Of a stretch of 64,000 bases of DNA, positions 23,060 to 34,984 are shown one piece after another. Position numbers and translations under genes: made by a program. Each line of letters opens with the position of its first letter. Position 1 is the first letter of the stretch. The notes under the pieces are model-generated. The model was not told where the DNA came from, ran no database searches, and was given only the letters and a program-made list of their open reading frames with translations. The stretch comes from Ampullaceana balthica (Eukaryota > Mollusca > Gastropoda > Lymnaeidae): assembly GCA_944989445.1 (NCBI GenBank), contig CALYLW010000139.1, forward strand, positions 991,501 through 1,055,500. Reading direction: 5' to 3'.

Positions 23060-23835
23060 ATGTAAGGGACCTGAGATTCCAAAGTAGTTAAGTTTTTTAA
23101 AAGTAAACTAAGGTGGTGAACTTTGTCAAATGCTTTTGAGAATTCTAGTAATATTGTGTCTATTTGATCATTATTGTCTAAGCCTTTTGATAGTTCATCT
23201 ATTAAACCTATTAATTGTGTTTCACATGATCGGTTTTTTCTAAAGCCGTGTTGGTGTGGGCATAGGGCATTATATTTGTCTAGGTGGCCAACTATTTTAC
23301 TATATATTATGTGTTCCAATAATTTACAGGTGATACAGGTCCGTAATTACCAGGGTCTGATTTATCACCCTTGTTAAAGAGTGGAGTTACGTTAGCTAAT
23401 TTCCAATCCTGGGGCACTTTACCCTGGTTTAGAGAGGCTTGAAAAAGAACTACAATGATTGGGGACAGTTCATTCCTTAGTTCTTTTAATAACCTTGCAG
23501 GCAATTCATCTGGGCCAGTGGCTTTGTTTATTTTTAAGTTATTTAGGAGTGAATGTATACCTATCTCGTCTACAGTTATGTTACATATTTCTTCCATTTT
23601 ATTTAAATTAATTAAAACTTCCTTGTCGCCTGAGGCAGAGAATGATGATGCAAAAATATGTGTTAAGGATATTAGCTTTAGTCTCATTATCATTATAGGT
23701 TTTATCATTTGAGCCTTTTAGTGTGGCTATTCCTGTAGGTTCCATTTTTTTAAATGTGATAAATGACCATAAGTTTTTATTGTTATCTTTAGAAATATAG
23801 CACACTTTTACCGGTCCTCGATGACACATAGACCA

Positions 23836-23937
23836 TAGGCTATATCATTGTTTAACTGGTCCTTGATATAATAAAAGTTAAACTAGACCATATGATATAT
23901 AGTTTAACTGGTCCTTGAGATCAATAAAAGTTAAACT
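23836..23937. repeat. Short direct repeat (tttaactggtccttga units)
   Basis: A unit of about 60 bp containing gtttaactggtccttga and aataaaagttaaact is present twice in a row, each with a nearby inverted agtttaa word. Origin unknown. Confidence 0.6.
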
Positions 23938-23940
23938 CAG

Positions 23941-24453
23941 TGGCGTAACAACGGCTTGGCATGGGGGCAGTTGCCAAGGGCGCCGGCCTGCGCTAGTTCA
24001 AAAGTTCGCCGCTAAATCTGCTGTACATAATATGCCATTTGTCAGTCCGATGGATTTGTGGACTGGAAACATCTAAACCCACAAATTCAAAATCACGAAC
24101 ATTCGTGGCAAACATAAACAATTTTACGAAATGGAAATTATTAGTAAAGGGTCTTGAAAAGGAGGGACTAATTGACGACTTTGCACAAGCAACACTGAAA
24201 AGCAAAATTTTAAAATGGCGCCATACATTGATTATAATATTAAAATGTATATTGTTTTGTCCTGAAAACAACTTAGCTTTTCTTGGACACGAACAAGATG
24301 GAGGTATATTTTTGAATCTGATAAAATTTGAGTCAGTTTGATGTTGGTTTTAAAAATTCCCTTGAATTGCATATTAGAAATCACACTAGCTATTTGTCGC
24401 CAACAATCCAGAATGAATTTATTTATTTGTTATCTGCGAAGGTACAAAATCTA
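23941..24453 (+). pseudogene. hAT transposase relic (ZMYM1-like), 5' end with terminal repeat
   Basis: Starts with a hAT-like terminus CAGTGGCGTAACAACGGC at 23941. A plus-strand open frame, 24039-24341, encodes FVANINNFTKWKLL, EKEGLIDDFAQATLKSK and NLAFLGHEQDGGIFLNLIKF, characteristic of the large hAT transposases related to zinc-finger MYM-type 1 proteins. After a frameshift near 24340 the similarity goes on with FKNSLELHIRNHTSYLS and IQNEFIYLLS to about 24450. It stops where a Helitron-type sequence begins at 24454. The catalytic DDE core and C-terminal dimerisation region are missing, so it is a dead fragment. Confidence 0.82.
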
Positions 24454-25395
24454 TCTATTCCTATAAAATAAAAGGCAATTTTCTGTCCGGTCATCGATAA
24501 CGATTGGTCCCTCAAACTCCTACAGACTCCTTTAGCCAATCACTAGCGGAGAAAAATTAAAAATATAATTTACATATTGAACAAATTTATGCAGACGTTC
24601 AAAACGAGTTATTTTTGGTCCAGTATTTTTGTAATCATTCATCTTGAAGTGTGTCATTGAATAAATTTACGCGGCGTCTTGAACATCGACGCGAAAAAGC
24701 CTCTCGCACCAACACCGTCGTTCAAAACAAGTTATTTTTTATTCAGTATTTTTTCCAAGACTTTAGTTTGAGCAGTGCGCGTTGGGATTTATAATCAAAA
24801 ACTTTGTTTTTACGGGTTATTTATTATAATTATAATGTATAGTATTTTTGACCTGATACACATGTATGGCCGTTCGAGATGGCGGGTCTCTCGACAAACC
24901 GCAGTGGTGGGGAGGTAGGGTCTCTGGACAGACCGCGGTGTGGGAGGGGAGGTAGGGTCTCTGGACAGACCGTGGTGAGGCGGGGGGAGGTAGGGTCTCT
25001 GAACAGAATGTGGTGTGGCGGGGGGAGGTGGGGTATCTTGACAGAGGGGGTGGTGGAGGTATGGTATCTGGACAGACCGTGGTGTGGCGGGGGGAGGTAG
25101 GGTCTCTGGACACCTACCGTTCGGTGGCATGTTGTAACTCCCCTCCAACAGCCGTCTCGACCGGCATTACATGTGCATCGCGTCAAAAATACTATAGTTA
25201 AAATAAATAACTCGTAAAAACAGAGCTTTTTGCTATAAATCCCAACGCGCACAACTCAAAATAAAGTCTTGGAAGAAATACTGCACCAAAAAAAAACTCG
25301 TTTTGAACGTCCGCGTAAATGGCGTAAACGTGTTCAATATGATTGGCTGTAGGAGTCATATGTGTTTGAGGGACCAATCGCTATAGATATAAAAT
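24454..25395. mobile_element. Helitron-derived inverted (foldback-like) element around a minisatellite
   Basis: The left part (24454-24885) begins like the 5' end of the 42415 Helitron (ataaaaggcaa, then cgattggtccctcaaac, aatcactagcggagaaaaat, ttcaaaacgagttatttttgg). The right part (25140-25395) is its inverted copy (aaaaaaactcgttttgaacg, gtttgagggaccaatcg). Matching continues to the core: cgggttatttatt and tagtatttttgac on the left against gtcaaaaatacta and aataaataactcg on the right. So two 5' ends face outwards around a minisatellite. No CTAG 3' end is seen. Confidence 0.8.
24888..25112. repeat. G-rich minisatellite, about 38-bp unit
   Basis: About six imperfect units with ggtagggtctctggacagac and gtggtgtggcgggggg. 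It sits at the centre of the inverted Helitron-derived element. Pro/Thr/Arg-rich open frames on either strand (for example 24810-25252 minus) are products of the repeat. Confidence 0.92.
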
Positions 25396-27639
25396 TCAAA
25401 ATTCCAACACTTGTTTCCATGCAATACAAAGTATGCATCAAACTTGAGATGAATGGAATAATCCAACGAGAGTATGTCCAATTAAAGGCGTTTACTTTAT
25501 TACGAGCAAAACTTTAAACCTGTTCATTATGGACGCATGCAAAGTCTCGTCGTTTGGTCTGTTCTAACGTGACCTCATCGTCTGCTATTGTGCATGAAAA
25601 CCATCTTCACTTCCACTCCCATACCAATATACCTTACCCTTAAAAATCACTATTCAGATGTAAGTCGACCCAATTCGATTTTATCTCAAGTTTAATTTAT
25701 TTACCATTGAAACGTTCATCCTCACAGATCGTTGAAAATTAGCGGCAAAAAATATAATTGTCAAAAGAAAATGTGTATCACTACTCTGCCCAAAAATAAA
25801 GAGTTTAACATTTAAAATTATTAAATTAAATTTTTTAAAATACCTTAAACTACAATTCACATGGACATTCGGCGAAGAATTGAAATCAAGCACTTTATGT
25901 AGCATGAAACGGTCATCGCTATGCTTATAATTCTCCTCACTCACCGGAACCGACCTGTCCTATCCCCAACAGGTGCATTATCGCTTTCTTCACATCACAA
26001 TGAAGTCAGAAAACGGGATTCCTTCTGGTGCCAAACCTACGTAAGTTAAACTCCGCTTGACACAGAGCTAGGATACCATCTGACTGACAAGGGCCGAGCA
26101 ACACGGGGCAGTTATCACCAGTGGTCGCGCTTGCTCGGTCGCACGGTAAAAACTGGTAAACTTTCAGGACCGTGTCCGTTCAGATGCACATCCCTCTTCA
26201 TTTAGCCATTATTTGACTCCTATCTGAGTCATATACGTAGATCAGATTGCAAATTTGATCCTCACCCTCTCTTGCAAGAATAATCTGTTCTCTCTTGCTG
26301 TGTTATGTAATATATTGTAGTACTACTGTGCCCCCGCGTGCTTTGATGATCTCTACCTTGAAGAATGACATAGTCTGTCTTAGACTACAGTGAGAATCCA
26401 CTCAGGGCTTTGAGTGAAAGTCTAGAGCAGGGGTGGCCAGACCTGTAGTAACCGAGAGTCATTTTAACATATTCTGATACCAGTGGAAGCTGACACTTCT
26501 CTCAAAAGTTTTCTAGCAAAATGATTTGAATTAAATATAGACCAAACTTAATAAAATTAACTTTAAATTTTTTTAATAAAATTCTTGATTGTAAAGTGGA
26601 TACTATTCTAAAAATATCTCGATGGTAAATAAAAACTTCTACAAAACATGTTTTATGGTATATACTGTGTTACCAAGTTATAAAAACTCTTTTATGTTCG
26701 CAGGCATTATTTCTAATAGATTCTTGTACGAAAAGCCTTCTGATCCACTCACTTTCTAAAGGTGGTCTACAATATGAAAAGAAATTAAAAAATAAATTCG
26801 ATGTGAAGAAACGACCTCGCTCTATTTTTAAATCAACGTTTTCTAAGTGCAATATTGGAAATACACAAAAAAAGTAATATTTCCGATGTAATAGCGCCAT
26901 TCGAGTTTTTGTAGTGCATCCTATAATTTCGATTTCTTATCTATCCAATAATTACCCCCTTGCACACAGCACTCTCTCTCTCTCTATCTAACACAACGAA
27001 TTGGTACAACTAATAAATTCAGGCCTTCTGTTGACCCCCCGGGGTCCATCATTATTACCAAGCGGTCATCTCTTGTTGTTTTAAGCCAGACTCCACTTAG
27101 AGACCCCACGACACGAGTGTTGAGCATTCTGTTTGCCCCGGTCACGTGTCAGCAAAGGGCAATAAGAGAGCTCGGACGAGGAAGGTTCATCGGAGGGAAT
27201 CCACGTCAAAGAGACCCATGGTGTGTGTGTGTGTGGAAAAAGGGGGGGGGTCTTTTATAGCAGCGGCGTCCATACCAACTGTTACAGGGGCGGGATATTT
27301 GTACGAAATTTTAATTCAAATATTAACAGGATTTAAAAAAAAATATTACGATTATTAAAATAGAGGTAGCAAGCAAAATCAACAACAATAACCAAAAAGG
27401 TCAAGTTCTTTAAAGATATTATTTAGTCTTCAACTCGTCACAAATTATAAGACAATATCTAAAATTTAAAAAAGTCTTTATTTCCGGGGAGAAATGTGTT
27501 AACTACTGCTAACCTCACGCTAGGCCGCTAGAGTAATTCAACTTACGTTTACTTCCTCATTCTCCATATCGCCATCCGTGATTTATGCCAATGTTTTTTT
27601 TTCCCGTTGTTTTTTTCCCTTCAAAATCATCATGGCTGC
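25396..27639. other. Non-coding sequence, single hAT-like end at 26428
   Basis: AT-rich overall. At 26428 CAGGGGTGGCCAGACC resembles a hAT terminus, but no inverted partner is found, so a truncated element is likely. A (CT)n tract is near 26970 and G/C runs near 27035 and 27242. Open frames (25681-25944, 26670-26900) show no domain. Confidence 0.4.
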
Positions 27640-28300
27640 AGGGATATCATAGCTGTGGGCTGTGGGGAATGGCTGGGTGATTTAATTGGCTCACCCCTGG
27701 TGTAAAAACAGAAGTAGAGAAGGTGGGGGGGGGCGTCTGTCCGGGGCGCCGAATGACATCATTATATAGAAAGACGAAATCCGGGACGATCTGAAGCTCT
27801 GGATGAGCCGGGGGGTCCTCCCAGCCAATTAAATCGCAGGGCCGTGTTAGAGCTTTGGACGACCATTGCCATGGTCGCGATGTCGCATCGCCGTGGAAGG
27901 GACGGAGATCCAAAGGTGAGACTTCACGTAACTCCGGGCGGTACGCTTCGATCGGCCCAATCCCGACCGTTAGTCTTTCATTACATGTATTGATCTCGGG
28001 CCGAAATTTCATTAAGGAGAGATTATTAGGGCGATAAATTTGTCCTCTTCCTGCCATGGGTCATATTGGCATTCACCTATCTGTAAGAGTTATCTATACG
28101 CGAGGACCGCAGATACGCGGAGCCACATTCGCTGCACGTGCTTGATGACACGCGAAATGAGACGGTTTGAATTTGTATTTAGCATCGGAGGGGACATTTA
28201 GGTCACGTGGAGTCACAGGTGCCGCGCGTTTTACTTCACAGTCACAAACAGGCGCCAATAAATCTGTTCGAGACCAGCATTTCAGATCTATAGTGTGTCT
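27640..28300. promoter_or_regulatory. Candidate conserved regulatory block
   Basis: About 650 bp of GC-balanced, repeat-free sequence in an AT-rich, TE-rich desert. Overlapping frames exist on both strands (136 codons at 27647-28057 minus) but without a domain or credible splice pair. It contains closely spaced homeodomain-like cores (cattaaggagagattattag), the palindromic gaccattgccatggtcgc, and a Pax/forkhead-neutral mix of GATTA and TAAT cores. Inferred from composition only. Confidence 0.35.
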
Positions 28301-29839
28301 GGATCACTTAATATAGAATAGAACATATAACATGTGATATCATCTGGGTCATTTTTAACGACAATGCCACTTATTATTTTATAAGATCGGACATCTTGTT
28401 TGACGGTCGTATTAATTTTTATAAAATCTCATTTGACCACTGTATCGTGTATCATGATATCGCATATCTATTAGTGTACCGTATCAGGTATCGTTTATTA
28501 CAACAAAGAATATTTTAATTACTGGGAATGCCGTTTGTTTATAGAAATATCGAATGTCTAATATTACACCGTATCGTCTATCATAGCATCGGATATCAGA
28601 CGAGTTATATTTAATGTCGTCATTGTACAAAAGATAATTTTTAGGGTGGGCGAGGGTTAACCCACGTGACGTGAAAATCAGGAACAGCTTTTAATAAGTC
28701 ACGTGCGAATTGTATAAAATTAATGAATATTCTTCGACCAATTAGACATTTAAGCGATCTGTAATTTCATTTGTCCGATAGATTAGTAATCACTTGTGTA
28801 GGAGTTGAATTTTTTTAAAAATAGGAATGTTTTAAAGTTTATTGTCACACTGTGTTATGTCACGATTGGTGATTGTGTTTGATGTTACATCAAGCTGAGA
28901 TATCATGATGGCATTAATTTATATAATAATTGAACTATTCTATTAGGATAGTATAAATATTCAAGTTTATGGCAGCCCCCGTATTTCAGAAGATGACAAT
29001 ATTCGTGCTGGCCACATGACTTATAGTGACGTGTCTAAGTCTAAGGCTATCCACACGGGCGAAGGAACCTTGTCCATACAGGTGAAGTGGCAATAACCCA
29101 CTTTGCCAGATGAATTGGGTTTTAGTTCAACAATGAAATGAATCTGCAGCAGGCGCAACGTCCGCCCCCCCCACCCCCAACCACACTCACTTTATTCTGT
29201 GTCATAACAAAGTACCCAAGCTACGAGCGACGCCGAGGATTCTGCTTAAGATTAGGGCGGCCACTTCGAATTGTCTCCCCTGGTCTAATACTAGCAAATT
29301 GCGTCCCTTTACGACCACTGCGCATGTTCGGACGTTATCATTGCATCGTCGGAGCAAAATTAATTAGACATGGCAGTGAGACGAAGGTGGTGACAACGAT
29401 GTGATATAAAATAATGAACGCCACAAGATGGTTTGTGTTAGCGGTTCTCGAAAAACGAAGCTAACGGGACAATGATGAGCGAGTGAAACTAAACGCCTGG
29501 GGAAATATGCTTCGACAATTTCTTCCATTGAATGTCTCAACAAAAGAATGGATAATTAATGGGTGTCAGAAGAGGGAACTCTACAACAAACCAGTTGAAA
29601 TTTATTTGATCACTTGGTGTAGAGAGTAGGCTATTAAAATTGAATTATCATAATTCGTTATATTATTTTCAGGTCCCCTATTCATTTTGGTTTTGATTTG
29701 AAAGAATTATAGCTAATCAACAGAGCAATAAGCGAATTAGTTCTGAGTTTAGATCCACAGTGAGTAGAAACAAAAGAGGGGGGGGGGAGTAATAATACCA
29801 AAAATAAAATTATAATCATCATTATTAATTATTACATAA
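28301..29839. other. Non-coding sequence; E-box/CRE-rich stretch near 28640-28800
   Basis: At 28301-28620 several loose copies of a word like accgtatcgtctatcata occur (28441, 28478, 28569), possibly a decayed repeat. At 28640-28800 cacgtgacgtgaaa and taagtcacgtgcg lie 30 bp apart. A C-run precedes a short open frame at 29138-29404 without a domain. Confidence 0.35.
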
Positions 29840-30255
29840 CTAGTGTATCACCCGTCAAAAAAGACGGAAGTTTTCAAAATAAATACACATCAGATTAAAA
29901 AATAACGTAATACATAACTTTCATTTATTTTATTTATAATGATTTTATTCATTTACTAGTGTAACACGTCAAAAATGACGGAAGTTTTCAAAATGAATAC
30001 ATTTCAGCTGAAATCTATTAATCTAGAAAAAATACACATCAGAATAATAAATAATGTAATACAGAACTTTTATTTATTTTTATTTGATTCATTTATAATC
30101 ATATTGAACAATTTTATGCGGAACGTTCGAAAAGTGTTATTTTTGGTGCAGTAATTTTCTTATGTTGATCGCAGCGCCACCTAACAGCATTACAAATTTC
30201 GCAGCGCCACCTAGTTACATCCATACATACAGACAACGGGAATTATGTATATTGG
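29840..30255 (-). mobile_element. Helitron-like element with duplicated 3' terminus
   Basis: On the minus strand the 3' end is a CCGTCTTTTTTGACGG hairpin, then GTGATACACTAG at 29840 before T. The 5' end near 30255 (CCAATATACATAATTCCCG) matches the start of the 16114 element. A second 3' terminus (hairpin CCGTCATTTTTGACG, then TGTTACACTAG) lies internally at about 29957-29985, so the 3' end occurs twice in tandem. Confidence 0.85.
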
Positions 30256-30479
30256 TTTTCCATTATTGGCTATTAATAATTATTAATAAATTCTTAAAAA
30301 GGTAAACGTCCAGGACAGAGTTTTAAGGACAGTTGAATAAAACTGTGACCAAAGACATAAAAATGAAACCAGATACATTTTAGAATAGAAAAACTTCTGT
30401 TATGTACAAAGTCACCAAAAAGTCAGTGCTGACAACTTAAAAAACACAGCACCCCTACTTTTAAGAGTTCCCTGTCAGA

Positions 30480-31130
30480 TACACTAATAAAAAAAACCCC
30501 GTAAAAAACAAACTTTTTACTATAAATCCTTTATTTACGAGACATAACTAAAAGTATGTTCATTATAATACGCATCGCACAACAATCCAAACATTCAAAT
30601 TTGTAGTTATGTCTCATATAGATCTATAAAGGATTTATAGTTTTAAGAAAACTACTACAGTCTGCTGCTAAATTTCAGCTCGATTTGATCACTGGAAGCG
30701 GGTTATAAAAACATGTTTAACATAGTGCGGACCGCAAGACAGATTAGCAATTAATAGCATTTACATTTACAGATCGGGAATATATTTTTAAAAAGTATCG
30801 TCAATATAATACGCACCGCACAGCGCAACAGGAAAGTATTATAAGGTCGTTCAATATAATACGCACCGTGATACTCTAGCACAAAAAATAACGTGCTACA
30901 TAGAGACAATCTAAAGATTCATTACTTTAATTACAGTGCATTCGATCTATCTGAAATTTTGTTATATCATTTTTATCATCGGCACGAGTCTGCATGTAAA
31001 ATTTCAGCTCGCTAGCTTACGAGGAAGTGGGTTAAAGATCGATCCAAAGTTTTTTCGGCAAGCAAGCAAGCCACGAGTTAATAAAAAGGATTTAAAAAAA
31101 TTCAGACACAGTTTAGATTTTCAAATATAA
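30480..31130. repeat. Diverged relatives of the 58.7-60.9 kb repeat unit
   Basis: Shares words with the tandem unit at 58.7 kb: actataaatcc, gagacataacta, cattcgatctatctgaaatt and atttcagctcg. The first 125 bp (30517-30641) form a palindrome: actataaatcctttat and gagacataacta are repeated inverted at 30605-30641. Later pieces at 30825-30870 repeat gtatcgtcaatataatacgcaccg-like words. Probably broken copies of the same element. Confidence 0.7.
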
Positions 31131-31219
31131 TTACCGAAAACGTATTTTTTCAATGCAGATTGACTTTCATTGAAATGACAGTTTATAACCAGGCGTTACT
31201 CAACTGTTTTGATTATTTC

Positions 31220-31256
31220 TAATTATTTTGCCAGCTCACTCCCTCTTTCTCTCCTG

Positions 31257-31343
<87 letters not shown>

Positions 31344-32000
31344 CTCCTTCTCTCTCATTCTCCTCTCCTCTCCTCTCTATCTTCTCTCTATCTCATTTTC
31401 CATATCTCCTCTCTCTATCTCATTCTCTCTCTCTCTCCTCTGTTTCTCCTCTATTTCTCTATCCGCTATATATCTCCTTTCTCTATCTCATTCTTCCCTC
31501 CTCTCATTCTCTTTCTCTCTCCGCTCTCTATCTATTCTCTCTATCTCATTCTATCTCTCTGACCACTCTCTCCTCTCCTTCGCTCTTTCCCTCTCTCTTT
31601 CCGCTTTGTCTTTTTCTGTCTCGGTTCCCCGTCTCTCATCTTTCTCCCCCTCTATTTCTAGCTCTCCATACTTACTCTTTCTCCTCTCTCTCTCTGCCTC
31701 CCTCTCACCTCTTACCGCTCTCATTCTCTCCCCTCCCTTTTTCTATTTTTTTTTCTATCCCCTCTCTCTCATTGTCCTTCTCTTACTCCTATATCCCTTC
31801 TCCCTCTCATTCTCTTTTACTCTCTCTCTCTCTCTTTCTCTCTCTGTCCCCCTCTCTCTCCTATCTCTATCCCATTCCCTCTCCTCTCTCTCCATCTCTC
31901 TCATCTATATCTCCCCCACTCTCTCTCTCACTCTCTTTTCTCTTTTTCGTTTACGATCCTTCTGCTTTTATTTTCCTCCTTCCTCTATTATCTTTATATT
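31220..32000. repeat. (TC)n microsatellite and pyrimidine-rich tract
   Basis: Pure (TC)n from about 31259 to 31340, followed by about 650 bp of imperfect CT-rich sequence with CTAT and CATT interruptions. The plus strand is almost free of purines. The 282- and 117-codon Ser/Leu-rich frames are artefacts of this composition. Confidence 0.97.
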
Positions 32001-34259
32001 CTACTACAATTCCCTACCAATGAAAATCAGTGCAATAGAAATGGGAGTTATTGTTATTATATATAAACAGTTTTGATACAGAAGAAACAGTAGACAAGTA
32101 AAAAATAACGCTAGTTAACATCCCCCCCCAGTGTAGTCAGTGCGAGCAGTATAACACGATTTTGACGTCCCTTTGGTAGAATGTGGCGTTTATATGCTGT
32201 CCTGTAATTAACGTTAAATTTCCGGCCGCACCCGCATCGACAGGTTTTAATATTCGTCTGGGTAGTGTGCTCCCCCCCCCCACCACTCAACAAGCCGAAC
32301 CTCCTTGTATCCAATGGTTTAATGTTTATTAAAAAATTTAAAGCGCGTGGAAAAAGTCATTCTTAAGATTATTTTCTTTTAAAAATTAATTTTCATCTGT
32401 CAAAATTACTTTCAATTATGAAAAACGTGTTCAAAATATATTTAAATATATTAAAAATATCTCAACAACGATTCCTTGCGCGTTCCATTAGGTAAAGCGA
32501 TGCTCACTCTAAGGCGGAAGAATGAAAAGTGTCACTAGTCAAAATTAACGAAATTAATGACAAGCGTAGAAATAATAACTGACGTATTCGCTTTGATTTG
32601 ATGGCTTCGGCCATAATCCGACCATTGCAGTGACAGCAAGAGATTTCATGTTATACTAATCAATCGCCCCCGACCCGAGTGCTACAAGGACAACGGACAC
32701 TAAAGCCAGCTTGCTGCGGCCCCCCCCCACTCCCCACCCACCTACATCCCCCCTCACCTTAATTCGATACACGTGTCTGAAGGCGAGACGTGCTATTGTT
32801 GAGCAAAGGTGTCGCTCCTCTCACACAAAAAAGCCCCCCCCCCTCCCCGTTTCCACGTGAGCATTCAATAGCCCGACTGCACGTTGCTAGTAGCCGATTC
32901 GATAGTCATTGTTCCCCTCTTAATGCAGCCGTCCCAACCGCTAGGAGCCGCGGAGATCGGCCAGAAATCCATTTTGTTTCGGCGAGTTGAACAAAGCCGT
33001 TACAAGCCCCACGTGAAATGGGAGAAGAGAGCTTTGTTTTTATTCTACTTATCCGTCCCTCTGAGCAAAAGGCAAGAAAACAATTTCGTGAGGGCATCAA
33101 TCGGGTTATGATTATATTTACGTCATCGTGTTATTGAAAGGCCTCGGAATGGTACAATGTGTTGCATATTTGCGCTCACATTTCTCCTGCATGGTCTGAC
33201 CGATGTCATATTATAACGTTTCCGTACCATTGCATAACGCAGAGGGAGGACTAAGGTGCACACAGTGGAATTATATTTAGACTACTAAATTGTTGCCCCG
33301 GAATCGTATGAACATTTACCCACCCGTTGTGTTCGGGTGAGGGAATAAATTAACAAATAATAAAAACGGCAATGAAAATGTTTGAAAATTAAAAAAATAT
33401 TTCAAAAAATTTAAATTTGTTCTGACTGATATAAACTTGAACGAAATAATCAGCATCCATTGTTATATTTAAAAAAAAATAAAAAAATTCCACCAGTTTG
33501 GTATATAGCCCTAACATCTAAAGTGGTACATCCTTTTAGATACTGATTCTTGTAAATTTTTGCAATAATTATGCAACTTATTTTTATATAGAACAACTTG
33601 TATGACGTATAATTCTGATAATGATAATAATTTGAGAATTATTACCCCATTAATAATGATATTCAATAATTTTTTTAAAAAGTGCCACGCAAAATCTCTA
33701 GCAATGAAGAGTTTTATGGACTGACGTGGACAGTCCAAAGATATCACTTATCTGATACACTTTATTAAATGGAAACGAATTTTAGAAGGCGCGAAAGATG
33801 AAATTCCCTCTAGGTACAACTAACTCTATGCAAATCTGAATTCATTAGGCGTTAAGATTAATTTGAAATCGCTCAAAATTAAGCTAATATTTGAAAACAA
33901 CATGTGAATATATATTTTACTTAATGTAATGAAGTATAATTAAAATCGTATACAAAATCGACTTTGAGGATTTGAAAATTATTTATTCACGACGTTTGAC
34001 ATTTTTCTGTATGTTTGTGTGCCTGTGTGCCTTTGGCAGATCTCAACGTTTTACACCTTCCTACTCTGGTTATTCTGGACAGGACAATTTTCATATTTTA
34101 AGTTTAATTTAATTTTACTTTCTCGTACACGTATTATCGGGGGAAGTATTTTAATCGTGCAAAAACTCGAAATGTAGGTTTTGACAAATCTCGACGTTTT
34201 ACACGGACCTGATGTCGGAAAAAAAAACCAGTATCACAAACTTGTCTGTAATTCTGTTT
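32001..34259. other. Non-coding; complex block about 32580-33260
   Basis: A GC-balanced, repeat-poor block at 32580-33260 between AT-rich flanks contains words such as ggccataatccgaccattg, aagcgatgctc and gaaaggcctcgga. C-runs lie at 32720 and 32835. Overlapping short open frames (32790-33111) have no domain. The rest to 34259 is AT-rich, with a repeated gttttacac / ctcgacg pair at 34046 and 34190. Confidence 0.35.
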
Positions 34260-34261
34260 GT

Positions 34262-34264
34262 CTC

Positions 34265-34305
<41 letters not shown>

Positions 34306-34460
34306 TGAGTGTGTGGTGTGTGTGTGTGTGTGTGCGTGAGTGTGTGTGTGTGGGTTTGTGTGTGTGAGTGTGTGTGTGTGTGTGAGTGTGTGAGTGTGTG
34401 TGTGTGAGTGTGTGTGTGGGTGTGTGTGTGTGGGTGTGTGTGTGGGCGTGTGTGTGTGAA
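34262..34460. repeat. Imperfect (TG)n microsatellite
   Basis: About 200 bp of TG repeats with interspersed GA and GG interruptions. Confidence 0.97.
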
Positions 34461-34496
34461 GACGTTAGCTTGAGACCGTTTCAGTTACGTTGACGA

Positions 34497-34703
34497 AATG
34501 TCATGATATAATTTCATGATATAATGTCATGATATAATTTCATGATATAATGTCATGATATGTCATGATATAATGTCATGATATAATGTCATGATATAAT
34601 GTCATGATATAATCTCAGGATATAATGTCAGGATATAATGTCATGATATAATGTCATGATATAATATCATGATATAATGTCATGATATAATGTCATGATA
34701 TAA
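34497..34703. repeat. 13-bp palindromic minisatellite (tcatgatataatg)
   Basis: About 15 copies of a 13-bp unit, with few substitutions (ttt for gtc, ctcagg for gtcatg) and one shortened unit near 34560. Each contains tcatga and atat, both self-complementary, so the array can form alternate hairpins. It follows the TG tract by about 35 bp. Confidence 0.95.
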
Positions 34704-34984
34704 GTATTAGATCCTATACGTAGGTATCTATCAACTTTTGGGCGATTTCCTATAACCGGAAGTGGTATTTTACACTTTTCCGGTTTCTCAAAGACCTTCA
34801 GAATTTGATAATTTTGTATCATATTCTCATAAAAGCAGCGTAAACCTTTCTGTCATATTCTCATAAAAGCAGCATAAATCTTTCTGTCATATACGAATAA
34901 ACGAGACAATTTAGGGGCACTCAGTCCTGCTCTATTTTAATATTTAATTTAAAAAAAAAGAAACGCAGTGGTAACCATTTTAAA

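Larger units (their letters stand above)
21795..23835 (-). pseudogene. Dead CR1/Jockey-like LINE, reverse transcriptase relic with (GATAA)n tail
   Basis: Degenerate non-LTR retrotransposon on the minus strand. Reverse-transcriptase blocks appear in order in shifting frames. At 23708-23307 the frame contains KATGPDELPARLLKEL and VPQDWKLANVTPLFNKGDKS. At 23319-23047 it contains HGFRKNRSCETQL and FSKAFDKVHH. Near 22860-22750 there is SGVPQGTVLGPLL. At 22693-22256 there is RLFADGCIIYR and AKYLGVLINEKLSWNPH, and near 22330-22240 TLVRPVLEYASSVWDPSTKE. The catalytic FADD box reads FADG, losing an aspartate. At least three frameshifts and the MITE at 22874-23059 break it. It ends in four to five GATAA units (21795-21831, TTATC on the plus strand), a simple-repeat tail of the kind seen in CR1/L2-like LINEs. 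The 5' endonuclease part is missing, consistent with 5' truncation during target-primed integration. Confidence 0.9.

Noticed and set aside
24810..25252. Pro/Thr/Arg-rich frames on both strands
   Set aside because: They come from the G-rich minisatellite in the inverted Helitron-derived element.
27647..28057. 136-codon minus-strand frame
   Set aside because: Opposite strand also open, no domain, no splice pair; composition fits a regulatory block better.
31209..32076. 282- and 117-codon Ser/Leu-rich frames
   Set aside because: Entirely within a (TC)n and pyrimidine-rich tract; the residues follow directly from CTC, TCT and TTC codons.
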